From the NCBI GenBank assembly GCA_012514125.1, contig JAAZAW010000161.1:1-15021 (forward strand): a DNA stretch of 15,021 nucleotides, given 5' to 3'. Source of the DNA: Phycisphaerae bacterium (GTDB taxonomy: Bacteria > Planctomycetota > Phycisphaerae > JAAYCJ01). Within the stretch, counting starts at the first letter, position 1. Each line of letters starts with the position of its first letter. The notes beneath the pieces were generated by a model. That model was not told where the DNA came from. It made no database searches and saw only the letters and a program-made list of their open reading frames with translations. This document shows, in pieces, positions 13,350 through 15,021 of the stretch. The position numbers and the translations under genes were made by a program.

Positions 13350-14594
13350 TTAAACTTCCACAAATTCCGGAACCGTTCGTTGTGGAATTTCAAAGACCTT
13401 GTCCAGAACCATCACCGCTGCGCCCAAAGCACCCGCCTCTTCTCCCAGGGTCGATACCCCGATTTTCAGGTCTCGCGTCGCCACCGCCAATGCCTGACGT
13501 TGAATGACACGTTTGACCGTTTCGAGCATCAACTCCGACACCAGGCCGAGCTTCGAATCAAAAATCACCATCTCCGGATTGAACAGATTGATTGCCCCTG
13601 CCACCGCCACCCCCAGATATTCCGCAGCCTTGTCCAATATCCCCAACGCCAGTTTATCCCCTTGCCGGGCAGCTTCAAAAACATGCTCCGCCGTCACGCG
13701 ATCCGCCTCGCCGCCCGCGAGTTCCAGAATTCGCGACACCGCGCCTTCTTTCATCGCCCGAACCGCCTGGCTCGCCAATGCCGGCAAAGATGCCTGTGTT
13801 TCCAGACACCCGTAACTTCCGCAATTGCACACAGGCCCGTTCTCAAGCACGCGCACATGTCCCAACTCGCCCGCGCTTTCGGTAAAACCGCGATAAAGTT
13901 CCTTGCCATTCATCAACCCGCATCCGATGCCTGAACCAACTTCCACAAACATCAGATTTTTCGCTTCCTTACCGACTCCAAACCGTTTCTCGCAAAGTGT
14001 TTTGGTTCGAGTGTTGGCTTCGATCATCACCGGCACGCCAAACGCATCTTCCAGGATCGACCGAAGCGGCACATCTCGCCAATCGGAAATTGTGGATGAA
14101 AAAACCGAAATCCCTTTCCTGATGTCGATGACTCCGGGGTCCGCCACGCCGATTCCGATAAGCTTGGATTGATTTTGGTTTGTTTGTTTGATAATGTCAC
14201 AAATCACTTCCTGAATGGCGTTGAGAATTCTTTTGCGATTTACAACCTGAGGAAGTTTTTTTTGACTTTGACTCACCACCCGCGAAGTCAGGTCCACCGC
14301 CAAACCTATGACGCGATTGACATCGAACTCCACACCGATGACAAACCCGCTTGCAGAACCCAGACGCAGAAGTATTTGTTTACGCCCCCGTACAGATTCC
14401 CCTGAGCCTGCTTCTTCGAGCAAACCTTCCTCCAGCAGGTCTTTGACCACTTTACTGATGCTGGCCAGTCGAATTCCTGTCACTTTACGTAACTGAATTC
14501 GTGAAATAGCGTGATATTGACGAACAGCGGTCAGTACCAACGCTCGGTAATATCGCCCGGTCAAGGTTTGCTGATTTTCTTCTTCCAGAAGCAT
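13350..14594 (-). CDS. ROK-family transcriptional regulator
   Basis: The 414-residue protein has an N-terminal winged helix-turn-helix (about 18-78; SRIQLRKVTGIRLASISKVV and a GRK wing at 70-72) joined to a ROK sugar-kinase-like domain. The ROK zinc site is visible: H246 in GELGHVRV and C256, C258, C263 in CNCGSYGCLE. SGIGCGL (221-227) resembles the phosphate motif. The position of the catalytic aspartate of ROK kinases is N194 (IEANT), so it is probably not a kinase but a sensor. Family members usually repress operons for uptake and breakdown of sugars and are released by the sugar. It is first in the leftward set and likely controls itself and the four enzyme genes. No good Shine-Dalgarno site precedes the ATG. 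A promoter and a possible operator lie upstream at 14627-14687. Confidence 0.92.
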   Translation of the reverse strand: MLLEEENQQTLTGRYYRALVLTAVRQYHAISRIQLRKVTGIRLASISKVVKDLLEEGLLEEAGSGESVRGRKQILLRLGSASGFVIGVEFDVNRVIGLAVDLTSRVVSQSQKKLPQVVNRKRILNAIQEVICDIIKQTNQNQSKLIGIGVADPGVIDIRKGISVFSSTISDWRDVPLRSILEDAFGVPVMIEANTRTKTLCEKRFGVGKEAKNLMFVEVGSGIGCGLMNGKELYRGFTESAGELGHVRVLENGPVCNCGSYGCLETQASLPALASQAVRAMKEGAVSRILELAGGEADRVTAEHVFEAARQGDKLALGILDKAAEYLGVAVAGAINLFNPEMVIFDSKLGLVSELMLETVKRVIQRQALAVATRDLKIGVSTLGEEAGALGAAVMVLDKVFEIPQRTVPEFVEV

Positions 14595-14626
14595 GGCTTT
14601 TTATTATTTCCCATAACGTATTTATT

Positions 14627-14646
14627 TTGAACATCTGATAATTCAA
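14627..14646. promoter_or_regulatory. Candidate operator for the ROK regulator
   Basis: An inverted repeat TTGAA (14627-14631), 10-bp spacer, TTCAA (14642-14646). It falls about +6 to +25 from the predicted leftward transcript start, a usual place for a repressor site. The spacer contains TCTGATAA, which recurs 73 bp away at 14707-14714. Self-regulation is common in the family, but half-sites are short and chance is possible. Confidence 0.3.
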
Positions 14647-14658
14647 GCTACGATATGC

Positions 14659-14687
14659 AATATACTTTTAAAACCTATTAAATGCAA
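14659..14687 (-). promoter_or_regulatory. Candidate promoter of the ROK-led gene set
   Basis: On the minus strand, TTGCAT (14687-14682) and TATATT (14664-14659) are separated by exactly 17 bp. The -10 box matches five of six consensus bases, the -35 box three. The transcript would start near 14652, giving a leader of about 58 nt. Confidence 0.4.
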
Positions 14688-14800
14688 CAAAATACCTATA
14701 TTATCTTCTGATAACCCGACGGCTTGGCCGATATGATTATTTACATATACGCAAATTATTAAACCCTTTCTATAGTAAATACGAGAAAAGGATTTATAAT

Positions 14801-14829
14801 TTGATCTTTTTGATGAGAATGACAATACT
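14801..14829 (+). promoter_or_regulatory. Weak rightward promoter candidate
   Basis: TTGATC (14801-14806), 17-bp spacer, AATACT (14824-14829); four of six matches in each box. It would serve a divergent gene beyond the right edge. No reading frame in the window supports it. Confidence 0.2.
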
Positions 14830-15021
14830 GCTTGATGGGCAAACTATACTCAGTGTTCGATGTTTTGATATCTCCAAGAGTTGTGTCAAAAAACTAACTA
14901 CGTGGGTCTTGTAACAGGGTTTTCTCCCCATCTGTAGTACTAACGATGTAAAAGATGAATTGAAACGTCATGACCCGGGTTAAATTATATTAATAAACAC
15001 CCCCCTATTCGCTTCGACAAA

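Larger units (their letters stand above)
14595..15021. other. Gene-free AT-rich region upstream of the ROK gene
   Basis: No convincing protein gene is present on either strand. The half next to the ROK gene (14595-14720) holds the leftward promoter and operator candidates. A weak rightward promoter candidate lies at 14801-14829. A short imperfect inverted repeat (CCTTTCT, 14765-14771; AGAAAAGG, 14784-14791) may be a protein site or chance. In the last 150 bases I see nothing definite; a divergent gene may begin beyond the window. Confidence 0.55.

Noticed and set aside
12655..13353. Open frame of about 232 codons on the plus strand opposite the canonical Gfo/Idh gene
   Set aside because: Shadow of a well-supported gene; composition is not protein-like.
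14643..14825. Sixty-codon open frame on the minus strand upstream of the ROK gene
   Set aside because: Starts with TTG, has no ribosome site, lies in AT-rich DNA and overlaps the likely promoter.
14960..14991. TTGAAA and TATATT at the right end as a rightward promoter
   Set aside because: The spacer is 20 bp and the region is AT-rich; other alignments are no better.

Overview
The window reads as bacterial chromosome, probably from the planctomycete or wider PVC/FCB area. The V/A-type ATPase operon has the reduced gene order known from Chlamydiae, Bacteroidetes and spirochaetes. It is followed by a ROK / Gfo-Idh-MocA / creatininase / DegT gene set of a kind common in planctomycete-like heterotrophs. 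This placement is an inference from gene content and was not tested by phylogeny. I see no rRNA, tRNA, CRISPR array, insertion sequence or phage gene.

Layout. (1) Positions 1-798, rightward: two small proteins I cannot name, one soluble, very charged and probably disordered (80-403), one with a single N-terminal membrane anchor (523-798). The left edge may hold the last codons of an upstream gene. (2) Positions 799-1144: an AT-rich gene-free stretch that should contain the promoter of the ATPase operon. (3) Positions 1145-8647, rightward: V-type ATPase genes in the order E, DUF2764-like, A, B, D, I, K. Short stop/start overlaps (GTGA or ATGA) join DUF2764-A, A-B and D-I, and a 14-bp perfect hairpin (8682-8713) ends the operon. 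No C, F or G/H subunit gene is present; the DUF2764-like protein occupies the slot where a stalk subunit would be expected. The K rotor subunit has one carboxylate per four helices, which suits an ion pump, and polar residues matching the sodium site of Enterococcus NtpK.

(4) Positions 8811-14594, leftward: ROK regulator, canonical Gfo/Idh/MocA dehydrogenase, creatininase-family hydrolase, a divergent Gfo/Idh/MocA protein, and a DegT/DnrJ/EryC1-family PLP aminotransferase, with gaps of 20-78 bp. This looks like one regulated unit for a sugar, cyclitol or related compound: the dehydrogenase makes a keto compound, the creatininase-like enzyme may hydrolyse a keto or diketo ring, the aminotransferase uses a keto sugar or inosose, and the ROK protein senses the substrate. 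The substrate is unknown; an inositol-type compound is my leading guess by analogy with the Thermotoga inositol locus. (5) Positions 14595-15021: AT-rich and gene-free, with a plausible leftward promoter and a candidate operator for the ROK gene.

I found no clearly new biological system. The points most worth following are the divergent Gfo/Idh protein that lacks both usual catalytic residues, the DUF2764-like protein in an ATPase without recognisable C/F/G subunits, the predicted sodium site in subunit K, and the unnamed small-protein pair with a near-leaderless promoter.
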